DNA of 64,000 bases from Pseudoscleropodium purum (lineage: Eukaryota > Streptophyta > Bryopsida > Hypnales > Brachytheciaceae), in the NCBI GenBank assembly GCA_963969395.1, contig OZ017797.1:11160001-11224000 (forward strand), in the 5' to 3' direction. The notes under the pieces were generated by a model, which saw nothing but the letters and a program-made list of their open reading frames with translations, was not told the origin of the DNA and searched no databases. The position numbers and the translations under genes are program-made. Shown one piece after another: positions 62,458 to 64,000 of this stretch. The first letter of the stretch is position 1; every line of letters starts with the position of its first letter.

Positions 62458-64000
62458 AGCTTGAAGCTAATACTATAAGAAACCCATGTTTTTAGAGGCA
62501 ATGGGTGATAGAATTGAAGTGGATATCGTAGTAAATGTGTGCATGTTAGTGAAAAACAATGCTATGTTAGGGTAAACAAGCATGTTCAGTGAGACATTGA
62601 AAAAAACATTTGCATGTTTTTTGTGATATTAAAAAAAACATGACAGTGCCACATCGGCACGGGTTTAGGATTTGGCTATGGATAAGTTTGTAGAAGTTAC
62701 TTGGGGCTGAAGTAAAACACTCACGGAAGTCGAGAAAAACAAGGTAAGGGCAACCACATGGTAATTTTTTGCACAAAATAAAATAAAAAATGGCACCTAA
62801 TGTGATCTTCAAAGAAGAAGACATGAATGTACTTTGACACCATTTGAGAGTTGAATTTTTTTTTACATTGTCTAAAACATCAAGTAAGACCTTAAGATGT
62901 TTTTCTAGATGTCAACTAAGACATGAGCTGAAAACTCCGTGATATTTATATCAAAACTAGGTGATACCCATGCAGAATTTGGATAATGGCATTAAACTAC
63001 AGCAGTAAATTGGCTATTTGGAGCCCCGCGACGGATATCTCCTTCTATCGGAAGATCAACGCGCACTCTACTCAGCTGTGCATCAGATTCCTGTTTAGGG
63101 TTTAGCTTTGGGTCCCCTCCTGGTGGGGAGGGGGGTGGGCTGCGCCAGCCAAGGAGGTAGTGCAATACCGAGGCGACGCGCGCGAGGCCGGGCAGCAAGC
63201 TGCCGGGTGGCCCCGCTCCCCAGAAAAATTAGATTAATATCATGGGAGTCGATGACCCCCGTATCAGATATTAAACTGATAAGAACAGATACTACACTTG
63301 ATCTTAGCCAAAAGGCCGAGAAAGGTATGCTTCTGACTTCTCTCCCTGGGCCTCTTGTACGCAAACTCTTCCTCCGTATCCGCCAAACAGTATGGGACAA
63401 ACACCCCAACCCGCCTCTTACTTTATCGGCAAAGGGATAGTGTTCCTACTAAAGGACGGCCCGCTCTCAGCGCGCTTCTCCATGGACAGCAGGGTCTTGA
63501 AACGATATCGACGTTCAGACCAGAGACATAGTTCGAAAACAAGAGGACTCTATTTTCTCTCACGCAGTGAACGAACCGTGTAAATGTGTTAGGATATGTC
63601 ACTCACAAATAGCAGACATGTCCAAGTCTGCAAGGAGTTGATCCGCGTGCAGAACTTGGTTTGGCTTGCAATGAAGGTCTTTCAGCATTTCAGAGACGCG
63701 CTCTCCAATCGACCAACAGGAAGTAACTCAACAAATACTGACTTCAGAGTCCGAAAGGGGACATTGGTGATGAATGCCCTCCTTTCTCACTGCTATTGAA
63801 CGCACACCACCCAATCGGAATTGAAATCTGACGAGGTAAGGAACCGAATCTTGCTGCATTCTCGGCCAGGACTCCAAATTAAACCTTCCCGAACGAACAA
63901 CCTCTTGAACGGATACAGATGGGAGTCCACGAGATCCGTTCGGATTCCATGTCGGTTTCCGACGGCCCGAAGCACTCTTTCGAATAGGGAAAAAACAATA
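62458..64000 (-). repeat. Right arm of the second inverted repeat, cut by the window end
   Basis: Reverse complement of 57333-58875. The inner edge begins at base 62458; 62457 mismatches. Sequence identity persists to the window boundary, so the true outer limit is not visible. Confidence 0.95.
63133..63328 (-). ncRNA. U2: U2 spliceosomal snRNA, right copy
   Basis: Exact mirror of the left U2 gene, with the same 5' end, branch-point pairing sequence, Sm site (63220-63229) and stem IV. Its candidate upstream element is at 63388-63398. The two genes are convergent across the spacer. U2 genes commonly occur in several near-identical copies, so a real pair is plausible. Confidence 0.95.

Noticed and set aside
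1..64000. CRISPR arrays, bacterial operons, rRNA or tRNA genes
   Set aside because: No regularly spaced direct repeats with unique spacers and no tRNA or rRNA signatures were seen. Gene structure is eukaryotic.

Overview
The window looks like nuclear DNA of a land plant, probably a bryophyte or another plant with swimming sperm (inference). Genes carry many short GT-AG introns of roughly 100-440 bp. Two of the families are typical of plants: a FRIENDLY-type CLU protein and a TBL polysaccharide O-acetyltransferase. There is a U2 snRNA gene with a plant-like upstream element, and a CFAP97/Hemingway-like ciliary protein that seed plants without flagellated sperm would not be expected to keep. 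Gene-bearing islands of near-balanced base composition sit in very AT-rich, repeat-laden deserts.

Layout. 1-1900 is a gene-like but unrecognised stretch. 2160-7860 is an AT-rich desert with a 210-bp tandem duplication. 7972-42972 is one giant inverted duplication around a 4,042-bp centre. Its inner arms, 9447-23629 and 27672-41854 (14,183 bp each, every base x pairing with 51301-x), appear identical. Its outer shoulders, 7972-9446 and 41855-42972, are recognisably homologous but clearly diverged. Each identical arm carries a complete 28-exon FRIENDLY/CLU gene (about 1,442 aa), a CHORD-like zinc-binding gene candidate of unresolved structure, a short repeat family and the last exon of a TBL gene. 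The unique centre holds a broken PUS1-like pseudouridine synthase pseudogene and the first three exons of the TBL gene, whose fourth exon lies in the right arm. The left arm has only an orphan copy of that exon.

43000-54300 is another desert. It contains a Tc1/mariner-type transposase relic, a foldback element, a MITE-like hairpin, an isolated GC-rich repetitive patch and several simple repeats. 54636-56272 (minus) is the three-exon CFAP97-like gene, followed by a small unrecognised two-exon candidate. From 57333 to the window end lies a second, separate inverted repeat (arms of at least 1,543 bp, x pairing with 121333-x), each arm carrying a complete U2 snRNA gene. Its 3.6-kb spacer is AT-rich with a long TA/GA microsatellite.

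The genes do not form a pathway. The most notable thing is architectural: two long, apparently perfect inverted repeats in 64 kb. One of them changes abruptly from diverged to identical, as expected from arm-to-arm gene conversion, or from an assembler copying one arm twice.
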